64,000 nt of DNA. It comes from Bacteriovorax sp. MedPE-SWde. Its GTDB lineage: Bacteria > Bdellovibrionota > Bacteriovoracia > Bacteriovoracales > Bacteriovoracaceae. The stretch is from assembly GCA_001874305.1 (NCBI GenBank), contig MPCU01000014.1, positions 1 to 64,000 of the forward strand, in the 5' to 3' direction. Both the position numbers and the translations under genes were made by a program. Every line of letters begins with the position of its first letter. Position 1 is the first letter of the stretch. Of this stretch, positions 1 to 9,804 are shown one piece after another. The notes under the pieces are model-generated. The model did not search any database, was not told the origin of the DNA, and saw only the letters and a program-made list of their open reading frames with translations.

Positions 1-40
1 GCTAATATTTATATAGGCTTCAGAATAAAAGGATAACTAT

Positions 41-376
41 ATGAAATTAAATATTATTATAAAATTATTGAGTATCATCTGTATCTTTTCACTATCAACT
101 TCTATTCAGGCAAAGTCTAAGAAGATTGAAAATGAAGCTATGGCCTTTTGTTGGAAGAATAATCAAGGCAAATGGTGGTGTGATGGACCAAAGCAGATAC
201 TTTGGGCACCTGAGAAGTCTCTAAAGAAGGCCATCAAGTCTGTTGGTTGTATCAAATATAAAAGACCAATAGCGTGGGCCGGAAATAATAGAGTCGGCCA
301 ACTCTTTAAATGTGGAAAGAAATTAAGTTCTTACGATAGAGATATTAGAAATAAATACGGAATTAAAAAGAGATAA
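41..376 (+). CDS. Small secreted protein with four Cys (tandem paralog A)
   Basis: N-terminal signal peptide (MKLNIIIKLLSIICIFSLSTSIQA); Cys pattern FCW..WWCDGP..VGC..KCG shared with the next ORF. Confidence 0.8.
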   Translation: MKLNIIIKLLSIICIFSLSTSIQAKSKKIENEAMAFCWKNNQGKWWCDGPKQILWAPEKSLKKAIKSVGCIKYKRPIAWAGNNRVGQLFKCGKKLSSYDRDIRNKYGIKKR

Positions 377-441
377 CTAATATTTAATATAAATTAATAC
401 TAGTTCATATTATATCAATCATACTCGAATAAAATTTCAGT

Positions 442-777
442 ATGAATATCTTAGGGGTTATAAAATACGTATTGATATCCTGTCTTATCATTTTACCGAC
501 CCAGGTAGCATCGAACACATTTAAGAAAGAATCACCTCCAGAAGCATTGGCCTTTTGCTGGAAGAATAAAGCAAAACTTTGGTGGTGTGATGGGCCAAAC
601 CAAATACTTTGGAATGGAAAAAGCAGCCTAAAACTTGCACTTGTAAAAGTGGGATGCCCCAAACATATTAAGTTTCGACCATGGGCCGGAAATAAGAGAC
701 TAGGTTTTCTCTTTTACTGTGGATCATCACTAAAGAGTTACGATAGAAATATTAGAAAAAGATATGGATTAAAATGA
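442..777 (+). CDS. Small secreted protein with four Cys (tandem paralog B)
   Basis: Ungapped alignment to 41..376, about 46/78 identical residues over the mature region; signal peptide-like N-terminus. Confidence 0.8.
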   Translation: MNILGVIKYVLISCLIILPTQVASNTFKKESPPEALAFCWKNKAKLWWCDGPNQILWNGKSSLKLALVKVGCPKHIKFRPWAGNKRLGFLFYCGSSLKSYDRNIRKRYGLK

Positions 778-1395
778 CTCTTGCTTATCGAGATCAAAGA
801 CACCCTTTCTGCTCATAAGTACCCTTTTAACGAAAACATCAAAGACCTCAAGCATTTGATCCTTTACAACAGAATTGTCCAAGACCTCCAAAGCATTCGC
901 TACCGCTTCGTATGTACATAAGAAATTTTCTCCAGGAGATTTTCTTAGCTGATAATTTGAAGTTCCCACATCAATTAAATGATACTTTGGCATTGCTTTG
1001 AATATATTCTCTCTTTTATGAATCTTCTTAGCTTTAGACCAACTTCCATCAGGAACAACGAGGTGAACAGTCTTTTTCGTCTTAGCGAATTCCCTAATAG
1101 GAAGTGAGTCCTCAGTAGGAAATAAGTAGAGATAGTCAGTATCAGGACAAGAAAAAATATCTTCAGGTATTGGAGAATCAAGAACTCCCCTTTCTATAAT
1201 TTCACAACTAGGAAGAACTAGTGAAGCAAAGTGAGCTGTATTAGAAGTAAGCCATCTTTCTGTATGGTGCATGACAATTGAGACGCGAACGTCACTTTCA
1301 ACTGTTTTTATGTGCTCACAAAAGCACCAATGGGTATTGATACGACAGCGCGGGCATCTATGTGCAAGTGTCGCTCTTCGTTTATTCTTTGCCAT
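769..1395 (-). CDS. DTW domain protein, probable tRNA-uridine aminocarboxypropyltransferase
   Basis: CPRC...CFC N-terminal Cys motif, HHTERWLTSNTA, and LVVPDGSWSKAKK (DTW-like) motif. Confidence 0.8.
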   Translation of the reverse strand: MAKNKRRATLAHRCPRCRINTHWCFCEHIKTVESDVRVSIVMHHTERWLTSNTAHFASLVLPSCEIIERGVLDSPIPEDIFSCPDTDYLYLFPTEDSLPIREFAKTKKTVHLVVPDGSWSKAKKIHKRENIFKAMPKYHLIDVGTSNYQLRKSPGENFLCTYEAVANALEVLDNSVVKDQMLEVFDVFVKRVLMSRKGVFDLDKQESF

Positions 1396-1400
1396 TATTC

Positions 1401-1574
1401 TTAGTGAATATTTTCGATTGTTTCTTGGTCTTCAACAGGCTCATCGATATCTATAATCGAGCTTAAAAAGTCACCATCAAAGCGAGCATTTAAAATAGAC
1501 ATTGGACCTAGAACTGACTCAAGGTCTTCAAGTTGCTCTTTTGTTGAATTTTGAGGATTGTTTTGATTTTCCAT
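1401..1574 (-). CDS. 57-aa acidic small protein upstream of the DTW gene (not in ORF track)
   Basis: Manual translation: MENQNNPQNSTKEQLEDLESVLGPMSILNARFDGDFLSSIIDIDEPVEDQETIENIH*; ends 5 nt before the DTW start codon. Confidence 0.55.
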   Translation of the reverse strand: MENQNNPQNSTKEQLEDLESVLGPMSILNARFDGDFLSSIIDIDEPVEDQETIENIH

Positions 1575-1717
1575 AACTATTTCTACCCAATTTTTGAGTT
1601 TAATTCAACAAAACTGTCAGTTTTACTCACTTAGGCCGCTTTACGCATAGCCCTTGCTCTTTTAGGCCTAAAGTTCCATTATCACTAAGTTTTATTTTCA
1701 AGAAGAGGATATATTTA

Positions 1718-2944
1718 ATGAAATTTCTTATACTTATGTTACTTACAGCAAGTTCAATGGCCACGGTATGGCAAACTCAAAGGGACTGGACATGGCAAGA
1801 TGAAGAAGATTACGCAGAGTGGATGCAGTCTTCAGCTACAAATAAAGACATGTTCGTATCAAAAACAAGTAAGTGGTACGGGATATCTGCAGATTGTGCA
1901 GATGCAAGTTACGGTCTAAGAATTATCTACTCATATGAAAATGGACTCCCATTTGCGATTAGAAACCCAAGTGGTTCACGTGGAAAGAATGCCACAATTT
2001 CTAATGATACTAATCGTTTTGATCGCCACGGTAGCGACGTAAAGAAAGTTATAGCATTCATCAACTATATAGGATTATCTGTTGGAACTGAAAACCTCAG
2101 CTACAACGACACTTATCCAACGGCCATATCGTCAATCAATCCAGGTACTCTTTATACATATAAAATTAAATCGAGAAATGGATACGTAAGACATAGCTAT
2201 AATATTAAGGATATTTCAGCGATTGGAACATTTCGTCTTATCTACGCAACTCAAGCAATAAAACGTGAGAAGCTTCCTTTAAGAGACACATGGGATAAGA
2301 CCTTTGTTAATCTTCCTCACGGTGTTTGGGGCTTTAAGAGATTTATCTGGCCTGGATATCATCTCAAGAAAATGTCAGAGTATCCAAGTGAGTGGAATGC
2401 CTCTAAAGAGCAATTTTCACTAGTTTCAAAGCAAGGTAAGAAATTCTTTAACCATGTTCAAAAGACACTAAGTACTTCCACAGAGCTTCCAGAAGATAAA
2501 TTAAATAGAATGTTTAATGGTCTTTGTGATGAGGCAGTTTCAAGAATTAAGTATGTTGCTCAAGGGGTAAAGTTTAAAGAATCAAAAAGAAATAAATGTA
2601 TGAACTATACAGACTATGACATTTACTCAACTCCTGCCAGAGACAAAGCATTAAAAGGTGCATTCACAAACTTAAAAACACTTCTTCTTGAAGTTGATCA
2701 ATTAGCAGGTAGTACAAAGTTTGAATTAGCTAGAAGTATTTTTGATAGTCAAAGAACACAGAGTGATAAAGATGACCTTTTAAAACTTTGTGCTATTTCA
2801 TATAAGGCCAATACATCAATTGATCTTGGGGAACTTTGGGATAGACTTTCTGCAGGAAAGTTATCATCTCATCCAAACGATATTCTCGAAGTTCGTTGGG
2901 GAGAAAAGACTACACCAAAGACCAAGTGTAAGCGCTGGTACTAA
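1718..2944 (+). CDS. Secreted protein of unknown function, possible Cys/His hydrolase-like N-terminal domain
   Basis: Signal peptide; 'SADCADASYGLR' followed by 'VRHSYNIKDI', reminiscent of papain-fold Cys then His motifs. Confidence 0.75.
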   Translation: MKFLILMLLTASSMATVWQTQRDWTWQDEEDYAEWMQSSATNKDMFVSKTSKWYGISADCADASYGLRIIYSYENGLPFAIRNPSGSRGKNATISNDTNRFDRHGSDVKKVIAFINYIGLSVGTENLSYNDTYPTAISSINPGTLYTYKIKSRNGYVRHSYNIKDISAIGTFRLIYATQAIKREKLPLRDTWDKTFVNLPHGVWGFKRFIWPGYHLKKMSEYPSEWNASKEQFSLVSKQGKKFFNHVQKTLSTSTELPEDKLNRMFNGLCDEAVSRIKYVAQGVKFKESKRNKCMNYTDYDIYSTPARDKALKGAFTNLKTLLLEVDQLAGSTKFELARSIFDSQRTQSDKDDLLKLCAISYKANTSIDLGELWDRLSAGKLSSHPNDILEVRWGEKTTPKTKCKRWY

Positions 2945-2952
2945 AATAAGGC

Positions 2953-2981
2953 ACTTAGGTCATCGCTATTATGGCCTAAGT
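2953..2981 (+). terminator. Putative intrinsic hairpin after 1718..2944
   Basis: acttaggtcat-cgctatt-atggcctaagt, 11 bp stem with one G-T pair; no strong U-tract. Confidence 0.4.
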
Positions 2982-3051
2982 ATCTGATTCTACGTTTTTC
3001 AACCCCCTACTTTTCAGTTCAAGCTTATAATGAATAAAGACGATAAGCTTT

Positions 3052-4911
3052 ATGATGAAAAGACTAATTACAACTCTCCTATTCATATCATCCGTATATG
3101 CCGAACAAGACCAAGGCTCGGCATCTAATCGTTATCTCAAAGAGATAATTGATGAGAACCCATCTCTTTCAAGAGCTATGGAAATTGATGAAGTAAACAC
3201 TATCTACAAGAGTTGTTTTGATCATTATCATAATGGTGGTAATGGCTCTATTAGTGGAAATAAACTCATGGGATGCCTTTGGGAAGGAGACACGGCCGCA
3301 GGAATTAGTGGTGTCTCTCAAAATGAAGATTTGGCCAAACAAGTTACTGCGGTAATGGAAACAGATGCAAAAGGAAAAGAAGTAAATAGCATTAGATATC
3401 AGCAGTCGGTTAAAGTTCAAAAGAAAGTTTCTCCAGGCCTAAAAGCACTTCAAGAATATTATGAGAAACAACTCAATGAAGCTCTCTATGGCAAGGCCAC
3501 TAACAATAAGAACAAATTAATTAAAACAGAAAAGACTGTTGATCAAAAAGTATTCTTTGAGTTACACAAAAGTCAGCTTGGTAAGAATATCATTGCAGCT
3601 CTATCTTCTTACTGTATTGAAGCAGAGAACCTTCAGGGTGAATTTCCAATAATTAATAAAGAAAATAAAGATCAAATAAGAAAGAGTAATCTAAAAAACT
3701 TGAATGAACTTACTGCTTCAGGTGAGACACTCTCCGCTTCAGCAAATTGGAATGTATGTATTCAAAATATTCAATATATTTGTCATCAACCAACTAGCTT
3801 AAAAACTAGAGATGAAGCAGGACAAGAGGTTGGCTCGAGCAATCAATTTTCAAAAGATAAATTAATAGATACTTGTGAAACTGAACTACCAAAAAAGTAT
3901 CAGAAAGACTGTACCGACATTATAGAATACTCTCAAACAAGAGCATGTGTTGTTACACAATACATAGATGAAGCAAGAAGAAACCTTCAGGTTGTAGACA
4001 GCACTATTGAAGGATATGACAAACTCAAGGCAACCAATAGAAACCCTGCAAATATTAGTTTCTATAGTACATCTCAAAAGGAAAAGACTATAGATGACCT
4101 TACTTCAATTACCTCAAAAGAGGTTCTCGACTCTGGTCTCGCAAAAGGAAATCAAGAACAGTTAGCACAAATTGAAGAATGTATAAAAACCAAAGACAAA
4201 GAGCTTTGCTCACAGTTCTTAGATTCAAACAAAGAAGAAAGTTATGCTGTGTTGGCGGAATTTAAATTGAAGCAAGAAGCGGCATTAGCAAAGCTTGAGG
4301 GCATTGAGAAAGACGATGTAGAAACAATCAAAGAGCTTCTTTTAGAAGAAGGGTACTCAGAAGAAGATGCTCAGGAGATGGCCTCTGTTGAAGACATTAA
4401 ACAGCAAATTGAAGAAAAATATAAGGCCAAGAAAGATGCCCTTCTAAGAAATATGGCAAATGAGTTAGATAAGCATACTATTGCAGGAAAAGAGATGGAC
4501 CTATCAAATGACTCTACAGATCTCAAAATGCTAAAAAAGATAGAAGCAGAACTTAAAGGAAAAACCCAAGAGTTTGCCGAGCTTGTCCACTTCAATAATA
4601 TTGTTTCAGGTTATCTAGATACAACAACTGGCGAAGGTGATGATGCACAAAAATCTTCAAATACCGCATCTCTTCAACGAGAACTAGATTCCAACCTATT
4701 TACAGATGCGAACCTAAAAGAGGCCAAAGAATTTGAATTAAAGAATAATCAGCAAACTGATTACGATAGTTACGTCAGTAATACCCTAAGTAAAACTGGA
4801 GTTAATCTTGATCCAGGCTCAACAACAGATGCCGACACAACGGCCATCGATATCAAAGATATCAATACTCACATCCTTAACTACTTTAAAACAAAGAAAG
4901 ATTCACCTTAG
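3052..4911 (+). CDS. Large secreted/periplasmic protein, helical/coiled-coil rich, unknown function
   Basis: Signal peptide MKRLITTLLFISSVYA; long ORF with charged, coiled-coil-like composition. Confidence 0.75.
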   Translation: MMKRLITTLLFISSVYAEQDQGSASNRYLKEIIDENPSLSRAMEIDEVNTIYKSCFDHYHNGGNGSISGNKLMGCLWEGDTAAGISGVSQNEDLAKQVTAVMETDAKGKEVNSIRYQQSVKVQKKVSPGLKALQEYYEKQLNEALYGKATNNKNKLIKTEKTVDQKVFFELHKSQLGKNIIAALSSYCIEAENLQGEFPIINKENKDQIRKSNLKNLNELTASGETLSASANWNVCIQNIQYICHQPTSLKTRDEAGQEVGSSNQFSKDKLIDTCETELPKKYQKDCTDIIEYSQTRACVVTQYIDEARRNLQVVDSTIEGYDKLKATNRNPANISFYSTSQKEKTIDDLTSITSKEVLDSGLAKGNQEQLAQIEECIKTKDKELCSQFLDSNKEESYAVLAEFKLKQEAALAKLEGIEKDDVETIKELLLEEGYSEEDAQEMASVEDIKQQIEEKYKAKKDALLRNMANELDKHTIAGKEMDLSNDSTDLKMLKKIEAELKGKTQEFAELVHFNNIVSGYLDTTTGEGDDAQKSSNTASLQRELDSNLFTDANLKEAKEFELKNNQQTDYDSYVSNTLSKTGVNLDPGSTTDADTTAIDIKDINTHILNYFKTKKDSP

Positions 4912-4977
4912 AAATTTAGTTGACCAGCGGTCAAGCATGCTCTTATAATAGATTAAAATATCTATAAAGGAGTATAT

Positions 4978-6735
4978 ATGAACTATTTTTCTGATGATAA
5001 AGAATGGCCGTGGCTATTGGACAATGCAATAGACTGGGACCGAATAATTCCTCTCTACTACCCTAAGTTTCCAACGGAAGATGGTTTTCAAAATAAAGAC
5101 GAAATAATTGATTTTATAAAAGAGCTACTTACACAAACTGGCGCTTGGACTTCAACAGCTGTTTTAGAAAGGGCCGCGGCACTAGATAAAATCGGTGCAG
5201 GAAAAGTAGAAAATGGAATAACAATTCCAAGTGACGAATTAGCTGCGTTCTATAAAGAAGCTGCAGAACTACAAGTGTTTGGGCTCCCTGTTCCACAAGA
5301 CGTTGGTGGTCTAGGACTACCACTTGGTCCATTGATGATTGTACTCTCTCAATTAGCTAGAGCATGTATGTCTTCTTGTACACAGTTTGCATTCTTTACT
5401 TCAATGGCAGATATGGTTCATCGCTATTGTGATGATGAAACACAACAAAGAATTATTCCTCAAATTTGTGCCGGAACAATGAGTGGATCAATGTGTCTTA
5501 CTGAACCTGGTTGTGGCTCAGACCTTGGAATGATTAAGACTTCTGCAACACCAACAGATGATGGAAAGTATCTACTCAATGGTGCAAAAATATTTATCAC
5601 AAACGGTGGTGGCGGACTTGGATTCGTTCTTGCCAGAATAAAAGATGCACCAGAGGGACTTGCTGGAATATCAATGTTCCTTTGTGAGCAAAATATTGGT
5701 GGAGACAAGCTTAATTACCGTGTCACTAAGAATGAAGAAAAAATGGGTATGCACGGATCATTTACTACAGAGGTAGTCTACGAAAACTCAACAGCAACAC
5801 TTGTTGGTGAGCAAGGAAAAGGCTTTAAGTATATGCTTCACCTCATGAATGAAGCACGTATTGCTGTTGGAATGCAAGCACTTGGAGGAATTGAGGGGTG
5901 TCTTGATTACGCTCTTAAATACGCAACAGAGAGAGAGCAGTTTGGTAGACCACTAACAGAGCTTCCTCTTATGAAGAGAAACCTAAGTGACTTTACGACT
6001 GAAAGAGATGCTATTAGAGCACTAATGGTTGATACTGTTTCTCACTTTGATATTTATCAAAATCTCGATAAGAAGAAATCTCACACTGGTGAACTTAATA
6101 AGAAAGAAACAAAGATGCATGATGAAGCATGGATTTGGACGAGAAAGAGAACTCCCCTAGTTAAATACTATGCGTGCGAGGCCTATACTCATCTAAGTCA
6201 ACGTGCAATTCAAGTTCTTGGTGGTTACGGTTACATGGAAGAATATCCTGTTGAAAGATATCACAGAGATAGCTTTGGACCTCTTCTCTATGAAGGAACA
6301 AGTCAAATTCAAGCACTCATGGCATTAAAAGATGTTGTGAAGTATGCAGCGAAAGATCCAAAGAAATTCTTCTCAAGTGTTTTCGCCAAACACCCTACTG
6401 CAAACTTTGTTAGTGCCGACCACTTTAGTGTTAAAGAGTTTAATAAGATTCAATATAAGTTTAAAAAGAATACGATCAAGTTACTTATGAAGTGCTTAAG
6501 GCCAGAGAGTATTGGGGATATCTTTAACCCTAAGGCCTGGACAGCAGAATCAAATATTGAAGAATTAATGACTCATGCTGAAACACTTTGTCAGGCACTC
6601 TCGTATATGGAAACTTTAAGAGTCCTTGCGATTCACTCAGAACAAGACGAGTCACGTCTGGATCTATTTAAGCGTTACGAAATCCTTGTGAGACCACGTC
6701 TGGAAATGATTTATACAGATTGGTCCATTAGATAA
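4978..6735 (+). CDS. Acyl-CoA dehydrogenase family protein
   Basis: MCLTEPGCGSDLG, EREQFGRPLTELPLMK, QVLGGYGYMEEYPVERYHRDS, YEGTSQIQALM motifs. Confidence 0.93.
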   Translation: MNYFSDDKEWPWLLDNAIDWDRIIPLYYPKFPTEDGFQNKDEIIDFIKELLTQTGAWTSTAVLERAAALDKIGAGKVENGITIPSDELAAFYKEAAELQVFGLPVPQDVGGLGLPLGPLMIVLSQLARACMSSCTQFAFFTSMADMVHRYCDDETQQRIIPQICAGTMSGSMCLTEPGCGSDLGMIKTSATPTDDGKYLLNGAKIFITNGGGGLGFVLARIKDAPEGLAGISMFLCEQNIGGDKLNYRVTKNEEKMGMHGSFTTEVVYENSTATLVGEQGKGFKYMLHLMNEARIAVGMQALGGIEGCLDYALKYATEREQFGRPLTELPLMKRNLSDFTTERDAIRALMVDTVSHFDIYQNLDKKKSHTGELNKKETKMHDEAWIWTRKRTPLVKYYACEAYTHLSQRAIQVLGGYGYMEEYPVERYHRDSFGPLLYEGTSQIQALMALKDVVKYAAKDPKKFFSSVFAKHPTANFVSADHFSVKEFNKIQYKFKKNTIKLLMKCLRPESIGDIFNPKAWTAESNIEELMTHAETLCQALSYMETLRVLAIHSEQDESRLDLFKRYEILVRPRLEMIYTDWSIR

Positions 6736-6749
6736 ATTACTGTGTTTAG

Positions 6750-6777
6750 TTGCTGGGAGAGACATCTCTCTCAGCAA
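6750..6777. terminator. Hairpin between convergent genes
   Basis: ttgctgggagag-acat-ctctctcagcaa, 11/12 stem pairing. Confidence 0.5.
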
Positions 6778-6781
6778 TTAT

Positions 6782-7483
6782 TCAAAGTGCTAGATTAGTT
6801 AACCTTCTTTGGAATTTTGAAGTTGTCACTTCTGTAGAATTAGAATTCGTTGGATTACAAAGTTTCTCTTGAACTCTTTCTTTAATATAGCCATAGCTTG
6901 AACTGCTACTACTTAATTCAACTGTATAAGTAATCTTCTCTTGTAAGATATATTCATCTTCACCTGCGATTCTCTCACCATTGGAAACAAAATACTTCCC
7001 TTTATCCGCAAAAGTAATCGTTCTTACCGTTGTTGGTGAATCATAAGCAATTATTCCAATATCCCTTGAATTTAAAACTTGATCACATGCAGAGCTTAAT
7101 AAACCGTCCGTATCAGTTTGTACTAAGCTTTCTTGGATATACATTGTTGTATTCTGATAAGGTATAAATAGTAAACTAGAACCCGCGCCAGGAGCGAATG
7201 AAGCCAAGAAACGAGAAGATCTTTCATCAGTTGAACAACCTTTATCTGTTAAATTAAAGTCAATATATCGAGGCCTAGTCGCACTTTGCAACTTAATTCT
7301 CTTAGACCTTAAGGCATTACAAATAGATCGCGCTTGACTAACCTGCTCTGGAGTTAGAACATGACTAATTTCCATATTTTGACCAGGACCAACAAACTCA
7401 CCGGCCGGTGACCTGGAAAAATCATTTCCACACGAGGTTAACAAAAGTATAATAAATAAAATCCACAATCTTTTCATCCTCAT
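6782..7483 (-). CDS. Lipoprotein, unknown function
   Basis: Lipobox LLLTSCGN at N-terminus. Confidence 0.75.
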   Translation of the reverse strand: MRMKRLWILFIILLLTSCGNDFSRSPAGEFVGPGQNMEISHVLTPEQVSQARSICNALRSKRIKLQSATRPRYIDFNLTDKGCSTDERSSRFLASFAPGAGSSLLFIPYQNTTMYIQESLVQTDTDGLLSSACDQVLNSRDIGIIAYDSPTTVRTITFADKGKYFVSNGERIAGEDEYILQEKITYTVELSSSSSSYGYIKERVQEKLCNPTNSNSTEVTTSKFQRRLTNLAL

Positions 7484-7552
7484 TCTAATCGGAGAATTTT
7501 AGTCAAACCTTAAGTACTTTACCTTTTTACTTTGTCACTGTATTAGTTATGA

Positions 7553-8347
7553 ATGGACATTAAAGGAAGCTTAGCGACATATAAGATTGTAAAAACTGAA
7601 GATGGAAGTGTTACCGCACATTCAGGCCTTTTCGATGAAAACTGCCACTCTACCTCAGGAGCATGGGATGAAACCCTCTACAATTATATAAGTGGCTGTA
7701 ATGTAATAGAAAAGATTAGAAAACAAAGTAAGCTTACAATACTTGAAGTCGGCTTTGGTGTCGGCCTTGGTGTCTATGTAACACTTAAAGAAATTATAAA
7801 AGACAATCCGGACAACCTCAAAAAACTTCTTTTTATTTCCACTGAAATTGATCGTGACTTCGCTTACTGGGCACTTACTGAATCAGACTTCGCCAAGGAG
7901 TTTTGTATTGCTCCAAACGATATACAAGTAATCAATGGTCACTTTCATGTAACAATACAAGGAGCAAAGCTTATCGTATTAGTTGGCGATGCCAGAGAAA
8001 CGATAAGAGATCTAAAAGAATATCCTCTACTCGATTGTATTTATCAGGACGCCTTTTCTCCGCAAAAAAATCCAACTTTATGGGCCATTGAATGGTTCAG
8101 GGATCTGCGTAGCTTTAGTTCTAACAAAGTAATTATGTCCACATATAGTTCGGCCATGAGGGTCAAGAAAGCGATGGTCAACGGTGGATTCTTCGTCTCA
8201 AACAGACAAGGCTTTGGCAGAAAGAGAACATGCACACAGGCCTTTGCAGTAGCACCAAAAGACACTGAGTCACTAAAGCTCCACCAACAAGTCATTAATT
8301 CACAATCAATCCCTATCAGTGACGAAACACACACAAAGACCAAGTAA
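7553..8347 (+). CDS. mnmD: MnmD/MnmC-N-like tRNA 5-aminomethyl-2-thiouridine methyltransferase
   Basis: ILEVGFGVGLG SAM motif; CIYQDAFSPQKNPTLW; STYSSAMRVKKAMVNGGFFVSNRQGFGRKR, typical of MnmC N-terminal domain. Confidence 0.82.
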   Translation: MDIKGSLATYKIVKTEDGSVTAHSGLFDENCHSTSGAWDETLYNYISGCNVIEKIRKQSKLTILEVGFGVGLGVYVTLKEIIKDNPDNLKKLLFISTEIDRDFAYWALTESDFAKEFCIAPNDIQVINGHFHVTIQGAKLIVLVGDARETIRDLKEYPLLDCIYQDAFSPQKNPTLWAIEWFRDLRSFSSNKVIMSTYSSAMRVKKAMVNGGFFVSNRQGFGRKRTCTQAFAVAPKDTESLKLHQQVINSQSIPISDETHTKTK

Positions 8348-8445
8348 ATAGCTAAAGTTAAGACCCTAACTAGCCGATATATCTAAACGAGATATCAGTT
8401 AATAATGTATAATAGAAGTACTGGTCTGTTATCTATAGGGAACTT

Positions 8446-9804
8446 ATGCAAATTATCTTAGTAGAAGCAAATGAGATTATTCGAGATCTGATCTCATTAA
8501 ATATCAAAACTTACTTGGGTGTTGATGTCATTCTAAGAACTAATGCCCAAGAGGCAATAGAGCTTATGAATATACTTCCAGAAATTGACCTCGTCATTTC
8601 ATCAGTCAAAAATGGAGATGAAAACTCTTGTTCGGATATCGCCCAATTTATAATTGATGGTGATAATGATATTCCACTTATAGTTCTTGGAGAGATGCCT
8701 ACTACTCCTGCAGGAATTGAAGAAATTGCAACATCTTCTGCAGAATCAGATTGGGAAAATACGATAAAGATTGCAGCAAAGAGTCTTGGAATCAACGAAG
8801 ACGTTATTTCAAAGAGAAAAATCCCTGATTTTATCCCAATTACAATTAACTACTTCTTCAATCTCAGCACAAGTTGTTGTGATGTCTATATTCGAATTAA
8901 GAAAGGCCCGAGTGATTATCAATATGTAAAAAGAATTCATCAAGGAGATGTGTTCTCTCAAGATGTTATAAAGAAGTATCACTCTCAGGGTTTAAAAAAC
9001 CTCTATATTCCCAAAGAGCAACAAAGTAACTTCACAAACTTCGTATCAAATAACTTGGTAAAAATGCTTAATCAGCCAAGTATGTCGGCAGATGAAAAGC
9101 TATCTATTATGGGAAATAGCTATGACATCGCTACAAAAGAAATTTTAAAGATTGGATTTAACTCTGCGACAGTACAATTAACAGAAACAATTATAAATAA
9201 TATGATTGAGACTTTTAAAGATGAAGAGAAAGTTTCTCCCCTATTAAGAAAAATTATAAACTCCAAAACAAGCTACATCTACCAACATTCTCATATGACT
9301 GCAGTTGTATCTAGCGAGATACTTAAAAATCTCGGAGAAGATGATCCGGCATCACATGAGAAAATGTCCTACGCAGCATTTTTCAAAGATATATCTCTCG
9401 CCGACAGAGAAGAGCTTGCACAGATTAATAGTTTTGAGGAACTAGAAAATGCTACAATCTCTGAAGAAGATTGGGATATGGTATTTAATCATGCACTAGA
9501 AGGTGCAGTACTAATTAGACATTACCCAGAAGCACCCCTGGACATTGATAATATAATCAAACATCATCACGGTAGTCCAAATGGAAAAGGATTTTCAGTA
9601 ACGGGACAAGACAGTAAGTTTGATCTTCTCTCTCTTGTATTTATAATAGCGGTGGAGTTTGTTAATGAGCTCATGTCTTATAAAGTTAAGGGTGGAACCC
9701 CAAAACCAGTTATTGAGGAATTAAGAAAGAAATATACGAGTGAAGAAACAATTAGTATAATAGATGCTTTAGAAAAAACTCTAAAGAAAAGTGTAAAAGA
9801 ATAA
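8446..9804 (+). CDS. Degenerate receiver plus degenerate HD-GYP domain protein
   Basis: REC-like N-terminus (IILVEANEIIRD...IDLVISS) and HD-GYP-like C-terminal region (HSHMTAVVSSEIL...AAFFKDISLAD...HHHGSPNGKGF). Confidence 0.75.
   Translation: MQIILVEANEIIRDLISLNIKTYLGVDVILRTNAQEAIELMNILPEIDLVISSVKNGDENSCSDIAQFIIDGDNDIPLIVLGEMPTTPAGIEEIATSSAESDWENTIKIAAKSLGINEDVISKRKIPDFIPITINYFFNLSTSCCDVYIRIKKGPSDYQYVKRIHQGDVFSQDVIKKYHSQGLKNLYIPKEQQSNFTNFVSNNLVKMLNQPSMSADEKLSIMGNSYDIATKEILKIGFNSATVQLTETIINNMIETFKDEEKVSPLLRKIINSKTSYIYQHSHMTAVVSSEILKNLGEDDPASHEKMSYAAFFKDISLADREELAQINSFEELENATISEEDWDMVFNHALEGAVLIRHYPEAPLDIDNIIKHHHGSPNGKGFSVTGQDSKFDLLSLVFIIAVEFVNELMSYKVKGGTPKPVIEELRKKYTSEETISIIDALEKTLKKSVKE

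Noticed and set aside
405-662. Minus-strand ORF 405..662
   Set aside because: Antisense to the conserved tandem paralog 442..777, whose frame is supported by paralogy
975-1181. Minus-strand ORF 975..1181
   Set aside because: Out-of-frame within the DTW-domain gene
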